Counted from the stretch's first letter, positions 9,286 through 18,575 are shown. The stretch: DNA of 64,000 nucleotides from a bacterium (GCA_016932575.1 JAFGCO010000002.1:80625-144624), one strand, 5' to 3'. Notes: generated by a model not told the origin, from the sequence alone. Made by a program: numbers and translations.

Positions 9286-10071
9286 TTATTCTCTCTCCAG
9301 ATACCGTATTGTAAAATAGTCATCCTTAATATCTGGATTGAACAGTATTTTCTCATTAATAAGCTCTGATCTCCGACCATTTTGAAGGTTCTTCATTTCA
9401 AGGTGTACGGCACGAAATCGGTGAAGTTGCGTATCAAGCTCTTTTATTTCGTGAATAAACAGTTCTTTCTGCAATTCATCGTCAATGTCATAATAAACCG
9501 CCTTGCGTATCACAAAATCCGATTTGCCGATGAATGTGATCCGTTTTGAAAAACCGTTTTCATCTGCGATTTCCTCATCATTCGGAATCCACTCAATTTG
9601 ATAACAGAAGACTCCGTTCACCTCTTCATCATCCAACAATTTAAACTTGAAATCGTCTAGCGTGGGTGGCGTCATGTCTGCATATGAAAATTCAGATCCC
9701 ATAAAGTTTTTTGCTTTGTCACTGCTGACGATGCGGCGGGTTTTTCTAAGGGCCGGCATATAAAGCCAGATATCATCATCCCCTTCTTTATAGTCAAATG
9801 TCATCAGACCCGTACCTTTCACATCTGCAGGCTCAAGAAACCGGATTAATCGTTTTTCTGTATTTCCATTATCGCTCAGTTTGGAGATTTGAGCGATTTT
9901 TCGTACACGGACATTGCCTTTGTCATCATAAATTTTCATGGTCGCCACGGCTTCGAGTCCCTTCACCCGAACAGCATCCTGTGCCCGGTCTGCAATTTGC
10001 AAAGCAGTAAGATTTTGAGAAAATAAATAGAACGGGAATAACAAAAACGTAAGATGAATAACAGCTTTCAT
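9286..10071 (-). CDS. Outer-membrane lipoprotein-sorting (LolA-like) protein
   Basis: 261 residues with a signal peptide (hydrophobic residues 4-19, 'YLFSQ'). The rest matches the LolA-like family whose members are encoded beside MMPL/RND exporters: 'MKIYDDKGN', 'LIRFLEPADVKGTGLMTFDY', 'DDIWLYMPALRKTRRI', 'NFMGSEFSYADM'. These periplasmic half-barrels are thought to carry a lipid or other hydrophobic substrate between the exporter and the outer membrane. GAAAGGAG lies just upstream of the ATG, and the gene starts 34 nt after the exporter, so the two are almost certainly co-transcribed. It is not the general LolA, which would pair with the LolCD genes at 22.9-24.8 kb. Confidence 0.88.
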   Translation of the reverse strand: MKAVIHLTFLLFPFYLFSQNLTALQIADRAQDAVRVKGLEAVATMKIYDDKGNVRVRKIAQISKLSDNGNTEKRLIRFLEPADVKGTGLMTFDYKEGDDDIWLYMPALRKTRRIVSSDKAKNFMGSEFSYADMTPPTLDDFKFKLLDDEEVNGVFCYQIEWIPNDEEIADENGFSKRITFIGKSDFVIRKAVYYDIDDELQKELFIHEIKELDTQLHRFRAVHLEMKNLQNGRRSELINEKILFNPDIKDDYFTIRYLERE

Positions 10072-10105
10072 TAAAAACTCCTTTCATATTTAAGCAGATT
10101 TATCC

Positions 10106-12382
10106 TCATTTCACTGTCGGTTCAAGAAACTTCGGTTTTATTACAAGACATAACGCTGGAATCAATACAAGTGCACCGATTAAACATGCAAGAATAGAAA
10201 CAACGACCAGGAATCCAAAGAAACGTACAGGCAAAAATGATGAAATCAATAATACAGAAAAACCGACAATCACAGAAAATGCATTAAAAATAATACCTCG
10301 ACCAGTGGTTAAAAGGGTCTTATGCACCGCTTCAGCATATGCAAGACCAGATCGGTATTCTTCTCGATAGCGCCAGAGAAAATGAATGGTATAGTCGATC
10401 CCAACACCAATCATAATCGAACTAAGTAACGCAGTAGCGATGTTTAATTCAATTTGGAAAAGACCCATAAGCCCAAATAAAAGAAGCATTGATAGTGCAA
10501 GAGGAATTACGGAAACAAAACCGGCAGTCACAGAACGAAATAAAAGCATTAACAAAACTGACACCAGCATCATCGCAAGAAAAAGTGAAACAATCTGCCC
10601 ATTCACAACAGCATGAGCCAAATCCGAAAGCACAACCCCGAAACCGCCTATCAGCAATACATCCCTGTCTCCCTTGAGAATCTCCTGCATGCGATCGACC
10701 ACCTGATTAAGAACAATCGTGCTTGTTTTATTAATGCGGGCAGTAACCACCGCATGTTTATACGGAAAATCAACCATCTTTTCAAAGTCTCCCGGGTCTC
10801 CGCTCATTGAATAAAGTTCAAAATACTGGGCAACCGCATTCCGATTGTCTGGAATTTTATCAAAATTCGCTTCATTGGAATCATGCAATGCCCGACTCAT
10901 CTGCCGAACTACCCGGGCAACAGAAACTGTGTTGCCCACCTCATTCATGGATTCCAATCGTTTCTCCATACGATCGATTTTATGTAAAAGGACTGGATCC
11001 TTAATATCTCCTTCATACACAATTGAAATATTTTGTGAGCCACCCAGATGTGTATCGATTAAATTCGTAGAGACCACAACAGGATCATCCTTTTCATAGT
11101 AACTGGAGGGATTCGTATCCACAACCACTCGAAAAATGCCCATTCCTGCAACAACGGCAAGAATCATGGCAAAAATTAAAATACTTTTTGGATGTTTTGA
11201 AACCACATCCCCAAAAAACCAGAGAAGACGTTCCAGTAAGGGTTTATTTTTGTGACCCTCGTCCATGGTAATGAATACGGGCCGTGACCGGGGCATCATG
11301 GAGAGTACAGCAGGAATAAAAAACAGGCTGGCTGCCAGTGCAAAAACAATTCCCATGGCTGCAAGCACGCCCAGTTGTTTTGCAGGCACAAGAATATGAC
11401 TACCGAGGCAGAGTATGCCTGCCATAGTAGTCAGACCGGTTAAAAGAACCGGACGGCTGAGACTCTGAAACAAAAGCTTTGCGATATTTTTTCTTGAATA
11501 TTTATTCTGCGGAAGATTATATTCCTGGTATTTTGCGATAAGATGAATACCGTAATCATTGGCAACCGCAACCAGAAAAATAGGCAAAATAATGGTAATG
11601 ATATGGATTTTCCATCCGAAAACCGGAATAAATCCCATGGCAAAAAGAATTGACATAATCACAACCAGAAACGGCAGAATGACCCCCCTGATTCTGCGAA
11701 AACATACGTAAAGAAAAACAAGCATAATCAGAATTGCCGCAGGCATGAGTCGTTTTAAATCCTGTTTAATCTTCACTCCCATTTGTACACGGCTGTAAGG
11801 AAGACCGCCAATGAGTATGTTTTCAGGACCTTCGATTTCATCGATAATCGACTGAACAGCGGGGACAACTTCCTGATCACTGACATCATCCTTCAGCATG
11901 GCAATAACCGAAGTAACCGTAAAATCTTTTGAGACGACATTACCATAAACAATGTCATTGAGACGGATTTCTTGCCGTAATAATTCTTTTTCTTTATTAT
12001 TTTTCGGAATCCTTTTCACAGCCGGGTCCACAATCATGGCGCCACTTTCACCTTTAATTGATTTTAAATCAAAGAGCGACATTACTTTATCCACACCCTC
12101 GACGCGATTGACTTTTTTTGCGATCTTGCGGACCTTCCTCAAAGTCCCCGGATTCAGTATATCATCGGTCTGCACCAATACCATCAGCATTTCCGTTCCA
12201 CCAAACAATTCATCGATTTTATCTGTATTCAGCCGGGATGTCATATTCGCAGGAAGCTGACTTTTCATATCGGTATCAATTTCTGTTCTGGGAATTTGGA
12301 TGCTAAGCACAATAGTGATAAGTACAAATCCAACAATAATCGGCCATCGGTAAAGAATAATCTTATCAGACAAATTTTTCAA
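10106..12382 (-). CDS. MMPL/RND-family inner-membrane exporter
   Basis: About 758 residues with the RND pseudo-twofold plan: one membrane helix, a large periplasmic loop, five to six helices (with 'ANDYGIHL' in a helix), then the same again ('GVGIDYTIHFLWRY' in the second half). There is no hydrophobe/amphiphile-efflux-type docking region; the match is to the MMPL/HpnN-like subfamily that moves lipids or other hydrophobic molecules. A TTG at 12400 is possible, but AAAGGAG sits 6 nt before the TTG at 12382, so I prefer that start. Flanking LolA-like, porin-like and TetR genes indicate a regulated trans-envelope transport system. The substrate is unknown. Confidence 0.88.
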   Translation of the reverse strand: MKNLSDKIILYRWPIIVGFVLITIVLSIQIPRTEIDTDMKSQLPANMTSRLNTDKIDELFGGTEMLMVLVQTDDILNPGTLRKVRKIAKKVNRVEGVDKVMSLFDLKSIKGESGAMIVDPAVKRIPKNNKEKELLRQEIRLNDIVYGNVVSKDFTVTSVIAMLKDDVSDQEVVPAVQSIIDEIEGPENILIGGLPYSRVQMGVKIKQDLKRLMPAAILIMLVFLYVCFRRIRGVILPFLVVIMSILFAMGFIPVFGWKIHIITIILPIFLVAVANDYGIHLIAKYQEYNLPQNKYSRKNIAKLLFQSLSRPVLLTGLTTMAGILCLGSHILVPAKQLGVLAAMGIVFALAASLFFIPAVLSMMPRSRPVFITMDEGHKNKPLLERLLWFFGDVVSKHPKSILIFAMILAVVAGMGIFRVVVDTNPSSYYEKDDPVVVSTNLIDTHLGGSQNISIVYEGDIKDPVLLHKIDRMEKRLESMNEVGNTVSVARVVRQMSRALHDSNEANFDKIPDNRNAVAQYFELYSMSGDPGDFEKMVDFPYKHAVVTARINKTSTIVLNQVVDRMQEILKGDRDVLLIGGFGVVLSDLAHAVVNGQIVSLFLAMMLVSVLLMLLFRSVTAGFVSVIPLALSMLLLFGLMGLFQIELNIATALLSSIMIGVGIDYTIHFLWRYREEYRSGLAYAEAVHKTLLTTGRGIIFNAFSVIVGFSVLLISSFLPVRFFGFLVVVSILACLIGALVLIPALCLVIKPKFLEPTVK

Positions 12383-12419
12383 ATTGATCTCCTTTTTCAA
12401 TCAATCCTGTGTTAATTAA

Positions 12420-13040
12420 CTAAATCGCTATCGACTTGATACCTGAAACACCTTCTAAAAACAAGGAACATATGGTTTCTGTGTATCGCTGATAATAGGA
12501 TTCATCTGGCTCAATCTGAAAAAGATGCTGTATCACAGGACGCAGCCTGAATTGAGTCAGAATTGCACTGATCAATGATGGCCCGACAATTGAAAACAAC
12601 TGGCGATCTTCCGGATCGATCCCAAATCGAATCATCATTCCACTCATTTTTTGTATCAGTTCACCAATCCGTTTTGCCTTAATCTCTGAAACTTCAGGGA
12701 CATCCAGAGGTAGTTCATTATACACCATCAGAAACAATTCTGTGTTGTCACGAATGAATTGTATCAATTTTTGAACCAATTGCCGAAAACATGTTTCTGG
12801 AGTCAGTGCGGCATTATTAATATCATCAAAAATCGGCAGATATCGATCAAAAAAATACTCAAATATTTCTTTTAAAATACCCACCTTGCCATTAAAATAG
12901 TAAGAAATCATTGCCAAATTCACATTGGCTTCATTTGCGATCTCACGAACACCCACACCTGTGTATCCCTTTTTTGAAAACAGGGCGATAGAAACGTCCA
13001 GAATTCGCTGCCGCGCATTCTGCTTTTCAACCTCAGCCAT
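12420..13040 (-). CDS. TetR-family transcriptional regulator
   Basis: 206 residues. The N-terminal TetR helix-turn-helix is clear ('RQRILDVSIALFSKKGYTGVGVREIANEANVN', then 'ISYYFNGKVGILKEIF'), followed by an all-helical ligand-binding half. GGGAG lies just upstream of the ATG. It is the second gene of the five-gene operon, 9 nt after the porin-like gene. Its most likely target is the operon's own promoter, where an AAACG-TT-CGTTT inverted repeat touches the -10 box (see 14376-14387); repression relieved by the transported compound is the simple model. Confidence 0.92.
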   Translation of the reverse strand: MAEVEKQNARQRILDVSIALFSKKGYTGVGVREIANEANVNLAMISYYFNGKVGILKEIFEYFFDRYLPIFDDINNAALTPETCFRQLVQKLIQFIRDNTELFLMVYNELPLDVPEVSEIKAKRIGELIQKMSGMMIRFGIDPEDRQLFSIVGPSLISAILTQFRLRPVIQHLFQIEPDESYYQRYTETICSLFLEGVSGIKSIAI

Positions 13041-13049
13041 AAAAACTCC

Positions 13050-14357
13050 CTAAAAGGATGCCTTGAATTCAATAAATCCTGAATTGAGGGCACGATCTAT
13101 TGATCCAAACAATGTATTATCGTCTCCGATATAGATATCTCCCCCTGCCACAAGGATCAATTCATCAGCCAATTGATAGGTTATCTTCGGACGAATGTAT
13201 GCTTCTTTGGTTGTATAATTCACCAGCCCTAACGCTTCAACGGTTAATGTCTCATGAAAGAATGTGTATGCAGGCCGGAATGAAAAACCATGACTGAATT
13301 CATGCTGCTGCATGGAAATCATTCGGTTTTTCAGGTAAATTTCATCTGTAACTCTTCCACGGACATAATCCTCGAAATCCAGAACATACCGTCCGATATA
13401 CTGCAAAATGAGACTGAAATTCCCCCATGCATGATCTCCACCAATGACATACTGCAAATCGGGATTTGGGACATGCATATTTTTGGAATAATCTTTTACA
13501 GGATCACGATAGGCCAGCTCACTCCTCAATCCGAAACCGCTTAAAACAGTTGAGAAATCCATTCCAAAAACTTGCATTTGATAGGGAAGCGGCATAACAG
13601 TGATCAGATAATTCCCTTCTGCATCCAGTACAGCCTTTGCATCAATACCCGGCAATGGCATGAATCCGCGCATATATGAAACGGATGAACCAAAGGATGA
13701 AAAATCGATATCTATTTTCGAAGCAAATGTGCTGTTATCAAATTCGGGTTTAAGCGTCATTGCATCAGACAATTGAACCTGATCGGGCAGCTCAAATAGA
13801 TGGATCGGAAGCACCGAAGCTGCATATTGCGGCACCCAGATTAATTCAATACGAAACGGAGTTATGTTAAAAAAAGAACGGATGAGAAAATTACTTAAAC
13901 GACGGTCATCGTCATCCGCAGAGCGGATCAACATGTTTTGGGGAGTTAAATTATTGGTCGGATTATATCCATCTGCACGTCCCCAGACAACAATCTGTTC
14001 TCCGACGCGTATATCAAATGGCCCCGGATAAAGATTGATGTATGCTTCTCTCAAAATGATTTCCTGAATTGGTTTGTTAAATTCATAACCCTTCCGCATT
14101 CGAATCTCTGCAAAACCATTTCCCCATTCCCCTTTCCGCGCACGCAACTTCAATCCCAATTCCCCGTATCCTGCTTTGCTTTCATAATCATCATTGTTAA
14201 TTTGAAAACCGCCAAAATACACACCGCGAACAAATCCATTCAGTTCATATTTAGATGCAGTGACAGAATCTGCCCGACTCTCAACAGCCGAATCAAACAG
14301 CCCCTGTGCGTTGATAACGAATGACAAAAGAAGAAACAGCATACAATTCCGTTTCAT
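13050..14357 (-). CDS. Outer-membrane beta-barrel porin-like protein
   Basis: 435 residues from the ATG at 14357, which has GGAGG 5 nt upstream; the TTG at 14369 overlaps that ribosome-binding site and is rejected. A signal peptide (hydrophobic residues 5-18) precedes alternating-hydrophobicity strands and a C-terminal aromatic residue ('FIEFKASF'), as expected for a barrel recognised by the BAM machinery. The block 'GEQIVVWGRADGYNPTNNLTP' recalls DUF1302-type proteins, which commonly sit beside MMPL exporters. It is first in the operon and so the gene most directly under the TetR-type operator. Confidence 0.82.
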   Translation of the reverse strand: MKRNCMLFLLLSFVINAQGLFDSAVESRADSVTASKYELNGFVRGVYFGGFQINNDDYESKAGYGELGLKLRARKGEWGNGFAEIRMRKGYEFNKPIQEIILREAYINLYPGPFDIRVGEQIVVWGRADGYNPTNNLTPQNMLIRSADDDDRRLSNFLIRSFFNITPFRIELIWVPQYAASVLPIHLFELPDQVQLSDAMTLKPEFDNSTFASKIDIDFSSFGSSVSYMRGFMPLPGIDAKAVLDAEGNYLITVMPLPYQMQVFGMDFSTVLSGFGLRSELAYRDPVKDYSKNMHVPNPDLQYVIGGDHAWGNFSLILQYIGRYVLDFEDYVRGRVTDEIYLKNRMISMQQHEFSHGFSFRPAYTFFHETLTVEALGLVNYTTKEAYIRPKITYQLADELILVAGGDIYIGDDNTLFGSIDRALNSGFIEFKASF

Positions 14358-14375
14358 AAAAACCTCCAATTATTC

Positions 14376-14387
14376 AAACGTTCGTTT
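14376..14387. promoter_or_regulatory. Candidate TetR operator
   Basis: Perfect inverted repeat AAACG-TT-CGTTT immediately downstream of the -10 box, covering the predicted transcription start. Size, symmetry and position fit an operator for the TetR protein encoded by the second gene of the operon. Confidence 0.65.
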
Positions 14388-14416
14388 AATATAATGGAAC
14401 AGCATTTAAATGTCAA
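14388..14416 (-). promoter_or_regulatory. Promoter of the TetR/RND operon
   Basis: On the minus strand TTGACA (14416-14411), a 17-nt spacer, and TATATT (14393-14388). The distance to the porin ATG (14357) and its GGAGG is right for a short leader. This is close to a perfect sigma-70 promoter. Confidence 0.8.
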
Positions 14417-14564
14417 GTATTATTATGCTTTTTGGTATGAATATTCTGTAAATGAATGAATGATTGGAATGAATCGAAGTCTATCATATGCTCTCATTAT
14501 TTTTTAAGTGAAATTGAATTATAGTTATTGTATATTGAAAAAACATATAAATTTGGAGCGTTCG

Positions 14565-16442
14565 ATGCTTAAACCTGTTTCAAAAGAAAATATATATGAT
14601 TTGATATCGCGATCCCTGCCTTTTCTGATGGGTATCTTTGCCTTGATACTCTACGAATTTACAAATACTTCAGGTCTTTACTGGACCCATATCAATTCAA
14701 TCCATAATCCCGGTATATTGAATTGGCACCTGACTGAAATACTATTTGAAAAAGTTTATCTGCTCTCAAAAATCATCATACCGGATCATCCCATGTATTT
14801 TTATCAAATCATCATGTCATGTATTGCTGCACTCACTTGTGCAGGAGCAACCACATTATCGATACAGAATTCCAGGAATGATGTTCAATATCCGAGAGAT
14901 CTGATTATTCCAGTTGTCATCGCACTTTTTTTTACAATAAGTCCCTTTTTCTGGCTAATTGCCAATCAGGGCCATTTTCTGCTATTCGGTGCCTGCCTGA
15001 TCATTTGGTCTCTTGTATTATGGAACCGATTCTTTCTTTTAGACCACTCCCGGTGGAATGCATATTTCGGATCCGTTATATTTGGCGTATGCATAGGGCT
15101 ATATCCCCCGATTGCTGTTATGATAACTATGCCGATTACCCTTGGATTATTGAAAAAATTAAGATACTCCTCCTCATTCAATATTGATTTAAAATTAATC
15201 ATATCGATTATTTTTTATTTATTAATTGGATTCGTCGGAGCCTTTTTAGTGACAGTATCAGATCTGGGATATTCCGGACTCTCAAGTTTTTCATGGTCGG
15301 TCTCTGAAACATCTTTATGCTCGAGTCCACTGATTATACATTCCGGAATACAACAGCTATCAAGGCTCATTCGTGAAAATATTGGCATTCCGGGATTGAT
15401 TCTGGTCATTGTTTTTCTTTTCATTCGATATAAAAAACGGGAATTTTCTGTTTCGACTCCCGGTTTTGTCACAGCCATTGCACTGTTATATATGTTAGCA
15501 TTGAGGTTTTCACTTGGCACAACAGCTTATCTTCCTGAAAATCACAATTTGCTTTTTATAGCGGTTTTATTTCTCATGATTCCAATCTATACATCATCAC
15601 TTCGTTTTATCATGCATCGACTTCCCCATTCTCTCACCTGGATATGCCTTGTAGTCCCATTGGTCTTTCTCATCGTATTTTTACCGAAGTACAATCTTTC
15701 GAACGATACCACTTATACAGTTTTTGATAAAATCACACGTAATACCTTTTCATCCGATGATGGAACATATCCCTCTTTGCTTCATTATAACGGAACCGAA
15801 TGGGATTCGATTCAGGAATCAACCGTAATTCAATGGTATGATCAATGCATGAAGCATCTTACGCCCCAGCATTTTTCCATGGAAACACTCAATCCGGTTT
15901 CAAAAAACCATCTTGCAAGAATGTGGGGAACATTGGGAGAGCTTTGTCTTACAAAATCAAAAAAGCCGATTAATAATAAAATAAAACTTCCGTGGCAAAA
16001 TATGGCTTTACGTTCTTTTATTTATGCGTATGAACTGGATCATCATTCATGGAAAGCATCACTCTATACAGATCGAATTGCCAGCATTGCCGGAAAAATG
16101 GGCAATTATATTCATTTGGTGAATTATTCTATTAAAACCATTCAATTAAATCCATATCATTTTGATGCAAATCAGAGGCTTTATCAAATAAACCGTCATA
16201 TGGGCAACCAGCATAAATCTCTTAATTACTTAAGACGCATGATGAAATCCAGACCGGACAGTCTGGAAATAAGAATAGAACTTGTTCGATGCTATTTGGA
16301 TTACAATTTTCCCCATCATGCACGTTTGAATTATGACATTACACGAAAAGAGGGTCTCATACCATTACCGGAATTGGAAATACAGCTTCCACCTTCAAGA
16401 AAAACACGATGGATCCCCAGGAATCCCTTGATCATACATTGA
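14565..16442 (+). CDS. Polytopic membrane protein with TPR-like C-terminus
   Basis: 625 residues from the ATG at 14565 (GGAG 6 nt upstream); the frame is open further upstream to an ATG at 14508 without a ribosome-binding site. About ten hydrophobic helices fill residues 15-380, followed by ~220 soluble residues whose last part ('YHFDANQRLYQINRHMGNQHKSL') has the spacing of tetratricopeptide repeats. The overall plan resembles the DUF2723/TMEM260-like or GT-C glycosyltransferase-type membrane proteins common in FCB genomes, though I do not see a clear GT-C catalytic Asp motif. The gene stands between the divergent TetR operon and the sigma-factor genes. Function unknown. Confidence 0.75.
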   Translation: MLKPVSKENIYDLISRSLPFLMGIFALILYEFTNTSGLYWTHINSIHNPGILNWHLTEILFEKVYLLSKIIIPDHPMYFYQIIMSCIAALTCAGATTLSIQNSRNDVQYPRDLIIPVVIALFFTISPFFWLIANQGHFLLFGACLIIWSLVLWNRFFLLDHSRWNAYFGSVIFGVCIGLYPPIAVMITMPITLGLLKKLRYSSSFNIDLKLIISIIFYLLIGFVGAFLVTVSDLGYSGLSSFSWSVSETSLCSSPLIIHSGIQQLSRLIRENIGIPGLILVIVFLFIRYKKREFSVSTPGFVTAIALLYMLALRFSLGTTAYLPENHNLLFIAVLFLMIPIYTSSLRFIMHRLPHSLTWICLVVPLVFLIVFLPKYNLSNDTTYTVFDKITRNTFSSDDGTYPSLLHYNGTEWDSIQESTVIQWYDQCMKHLTPQHFSMETLNPVSKNHLARMWGTLGELCLTKSKKPINNKIKLPWQNMALRSFIYAYELDHHSWKASLYTDRIASIAGKMGNYIHLVNYSIKTIQLNPYHFDANQRLYQINRHMGNQHKSLNYLRRMMKSRPDSLEIRIELVRCYLDYNFPHHARLNYDITRKEGLIPLPELEIQLPPSRKTRWIPRNPLIIH

Positions 16443-16522
16443 TTTTCATTGATACAAATTGAAATAATTAAGGAATATAATGTGCATATTTGTTGTCTAA
16501 TAACCAAACACATGGAGTATAA

Positions 16523-17104
16523 ATGTTGACTGATGCCCAACTGATTCAGGCATCCATTGATGGAGATGACGCCGCTTTTAAAATGATTGTTAAAAAATAT
16601 GAATCAAGGATTGCTGCCACGATTATTGGCATGCTTGGTCCGGGTCAGGATGCGGAAGATGCGGGACAGCAAACGTTTATTCGATTTTATGAAAGCATGC
16701 GTCAATTTAAAGGAAAATCTTCCGTGAGTACTTATTTAACACGAATTGCCATAAATTTATCATTAAATATTCTAAAGCGCCGAAAACGACAGAGAGAACG
16801 ATTTCTTCATCCGGTTTTTGGAGAAAAAGAAATTGTCGCCTCAAATGCAAATGAATATGATGATCAGAAGGAAATCATACACCAGGCCATTCAGCAATTG
16901 AGTCCCGAATTTCGATCTGTCATTGTACTGCGCTTTTTAAAAGAACATTCTATCAAAGAGATTTCTGAAATTCTGGGTATTCCCCAGGGAACGGTTTTAT
17001 CCAGACTGGCCCGTGGACAAAAAAAGCTAAGAACGCTTTTAGACCCCTTATTGGGAGAAAATGATGTCAGACAAGATGTACAATCTGTTGCTCAAATCAT
17101 TTGA
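16523..17104 (+). CDS. ECF-type RNA polymerase sigma factor
   Basis: 193 residues with sigma region 2 ('AFKMIVKKYESRI', 'AEDAGQQTFIRFYESMRQF', 'VSTYLTRIAINLSLNILKRRKR') and region 4 ('IHQAIQQLSPEFRSVIVLRFLKEHSIKEISEILGIPQGTVLSRLARG'). Regions 1 and 3 are absent, so it is an extracytoplasmic-function sigma. GGAG lies 6 nt before the ATG. Its 3' end overlaps the next gene by about 40 nt, the usual arrangement for a sigma/anti-sigma pair. With the periplasmic Spy-like protein downstream, an envelope-stress role is likely. Confidence 0.92.
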   Translation: MLTDAQLIQASIDGDDAAFKMIVKKYESRIAATIIGMLGPGQDAEDAGQQTFIRFYESMRQFKGKSSVSTYLTRIAINLSLNILKRRKRQRERFLHPVFGEKEIVASNANEYDDQKEIIHQAIQQLSPEFRSVIVLRFLKEHSIKEISEILGIPQGTVLSRLARGQKKLRTLLDPLLGENDVRQDVQSVAQII

Positions 17105-17486
17105 TACCGACTTATCAGACGATGAGCAAATTAAATTGGAAACTGCCCTTAAACAATCGGCAGAATTGCGATTTGAAAAAGATCGTCTTTTAAAAATCCG
17201 TCATGCATTGCGCCATGTACTCTATACTCGTTTTCAACCGTTTTTTGCCGATCGTGTGATAGCGAGAATCCAATCGGTTAAAACCAGTAACAGTATTGAT
17301 CTCTTTTTCGAATCACTGAAAACAGCGTTTCGTACGCTGGTAATTCCTGTCGCCCTGCTTATCATTGGTTTTATGTCGTATAACGCCATTCACCGCAATC
17401 AATCATTTTTATCTTCATTGTTTCCCCAGGAGGAAGCATCATTGGAGCAGGCTCTGGATCCTGCATGGACATTTTTTCAGGAGTAA
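17064..17486 (+). CDS. Probable membrane-anchored anti-sigma factor
   Basis: 140 residues. GGGAG is 6 nt before the ATG at 17064 and only 3 nt before the ATG at 17061, so the former is preferred. The N-terminal ~80 residues are charged and helical ('LSDDEQIKLETALKQSAELRFEKDR'), followed by one membrane helix at about residues 92-111 and a short outer tail. There is no His/Cys zinc motif, so it would be a non-ZAS anti-sigma. The assignment rests on overlap with the sigma gene, size and topology more than on sequence similarity. Confidence 0.75.
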   Translation: MSDKMYNLLLKSFDTDLSDDEQIKLETALKQSAELRFEKDRLLKIRHALRHVLYTRFQPFFADRVIARIQSVKTSNSIDLFFESLKTAFRTLVIPVALLIIGFMSYNAIHRNQSFLSSLFPQEEASLEQALDPAWTFFQE

Positions 17487-17489
17487 ATC

Positions 17490-17942
17490 ATGAAAACGAT
17501 GACTAAAACAGTTGTTTTGCTGATCCTGACCTTTGTACTGGGTGTCATAAGCGGAGCGGTGCTTCAGGGATTTCTCATACGCCAGCACATTAAAAAATTT
17601 AACAGGCATATGCGCACCCCTGAAGGTTTTATTGAACGATTTGAGAGGATAATCGATCCCACGGATGAACAGAGAAAAGAAATCAGAGCCATATTAGAAA
17701 AGCATCATCAAAAAATGATGCAGTTTCATAAGGAATTCCCTATGCATATGGATTCATTAAAAACAGATCTGGATTCTATTCTCACTGAAGAGCAAAAGGA
17801 AAAACTTAAAAAAATGAGACCATTTATAAAGAAAAAACAACCGGATAAGGATTTGAAAAGATGGCACAGATGGAAAGAAAAAGATTCTGATTCTCATCCA
17901 CCTTTTCCTCCACCCCCTCCGCCTTCACCCTTAGAAAAATAA
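17490..17942 (+). CDS. Spy/CpxP-like periplasmic protein
   Basis: 150 residues: an N-terminal membrane/signal helix (about 7-28) and then a strongly helical, charged domain with the paired 'LTEEQ'-type hairpins of Spy/CpxP/heavy-metal-sensor proteins ('IDPTDEQRKEIRAILEKHHQ', 'DSILTEEQKEKLKKM'). The C-terminus is Pro-rich. Its GGAG overlaps the end of the anti-sigma gene, so it belongs to the same transcript. Relatives act as periplasmic chaperones or as stress-sensor partners; here it is probably a target or co-regulator of the ECF pair. Confidence 0.8.
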   Translation: MKTMTKTVVLLILTFVLGVISGAVLQGFLIRQHIKKFNRHMRTPEGFIERFERIIDPTDEQRKEIRAILEKHHQKMMQFHKEFPMHMDSLKTDLDSILTEEQKEKLKKMRPFIKKKQPDKDLKRWHRWKEKDSDSHPPFPPPPPPSPLEK

Positions 17943-17960
17943 CGAATGATTTATTCATGA

Positions 17961-17990
17961 AAAAGCCATCCTTATTGGATGGCTTTTTTT
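17961..17990 (+). terminator. Rho-independent terminator after the sigma-factor operon
   Basis: Stem AAAAGCCATCC / GGATGGCTTTT with a TTATT loop, running into eight T; 18 nt after the Spy-like stop. Confidence 0.9.
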
Positions 17991-17991
17991 A

Positions 17992-18019
17992 TTGACTTTA
18001 TCATTCAGTGTATTATATT
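17992..18019 (+). promoter_or_regulatory. Promoter of the ferritin-like gene
   Basis: TTGACT (17992-17997), 16-nt spacer, TATATT (18014-18019), 37 nt before the ATG and directly after the preceding terminator. Confidence 0.6.
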
Positions 18020-18056
18020 GAAACGTTTACTAAATGCATTCAAATAGGAGGATAAA

Positions 18057-18569
18057 ATGGGAAAACGAGGCATTGAAATCCTGGGCGTGGATGTTCAGGA
18101 ATTAATTAAAATGTTGAATGCCGCACTTTCTGAAGAGTGGCTGGCTTACTATCAGTACTGGATCGGCGCTCGGGTCATGGAAGGCCCGATGCGCAGCGAA
18201 ATTGAACCGGAGCTGCTCGTGCATGCGAATGAAGAACTCAATCATGCCGTCATGGTAGTGAATCGGATTATTCAATTGGGCGGAACGCCTGTGCTGACAC
18301 CGCAGGATTGGATAAAACTGGGCTCATGCGGATATGATGCGCCCACAGATCCCTATGTTGAAGCGATACTGGATCAAAATTTAAATGGTGAACGATGTGC
18401 GATTGAACGATATCAGGGTATTGCAGAGTTTACGCAGGGAAAGGATCATGCAACACATCAGATGGCAACCCAGATCCTGAATGATGAACTCGAGCATGAA
18501 CAGGAGATTGAAGACTGGATTATGGATATCCAGCGAATGAAGGAAGATTTGAAAAAATTGAAATTATAA
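18057..18569 (+). CDS. Ferritin-like / bacterioferritin-type iron protein
   Basis: 170 residues forming a four-helix bundle. Candidate diiron ligands are present in the expected order: Glu26/27 ('ALSEEWLAYYQYW'), Glu59/60 and His63 ('NEELNHA'), a Glu in 'NGERCAIERY', and Glu/His in 'NDELEHEQEIED'. AGGAGG precedes the ATG. Members of this ferritin/Dps-related group oxidise and store iron or detoxify peroxide in the cytoplasm. It has its own promoter and is monocistronic, converging on a second ferritin-fold gene. Confidence is good for the fold and moderate for the exact activity. Confidence 0.85.
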   Translation: MGKRGIEILGVDVQELIKMLNAALSEEWLAYYQYWIGARVMEGPMRSEIEPELLVHANEELNHAVMVVNRIIQLGGTPVLTPQDWIKLGSCGYDAPTDPYVEAILDQNLNGERCAIERYQGIAEFTQGKDHATHQMATQILNDELEHEQEIEDWIMDIQRMKEDLKKLKL

Positions 18570-18575
18570 TGGATA

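Noticed and set aside
9286..10071. Assignment of the LolA-like protein as the general lipoprotein carrier LolA
   Set aside because: Its motifs and position are those of the MMPL-associated family, and the Lol ABC genes are 13 kb away.
14358..14369. TTG at 14369 as start of the porin-like gene
   Set aside because: It overlaps the GGAGG that serves the ATG at 14357.
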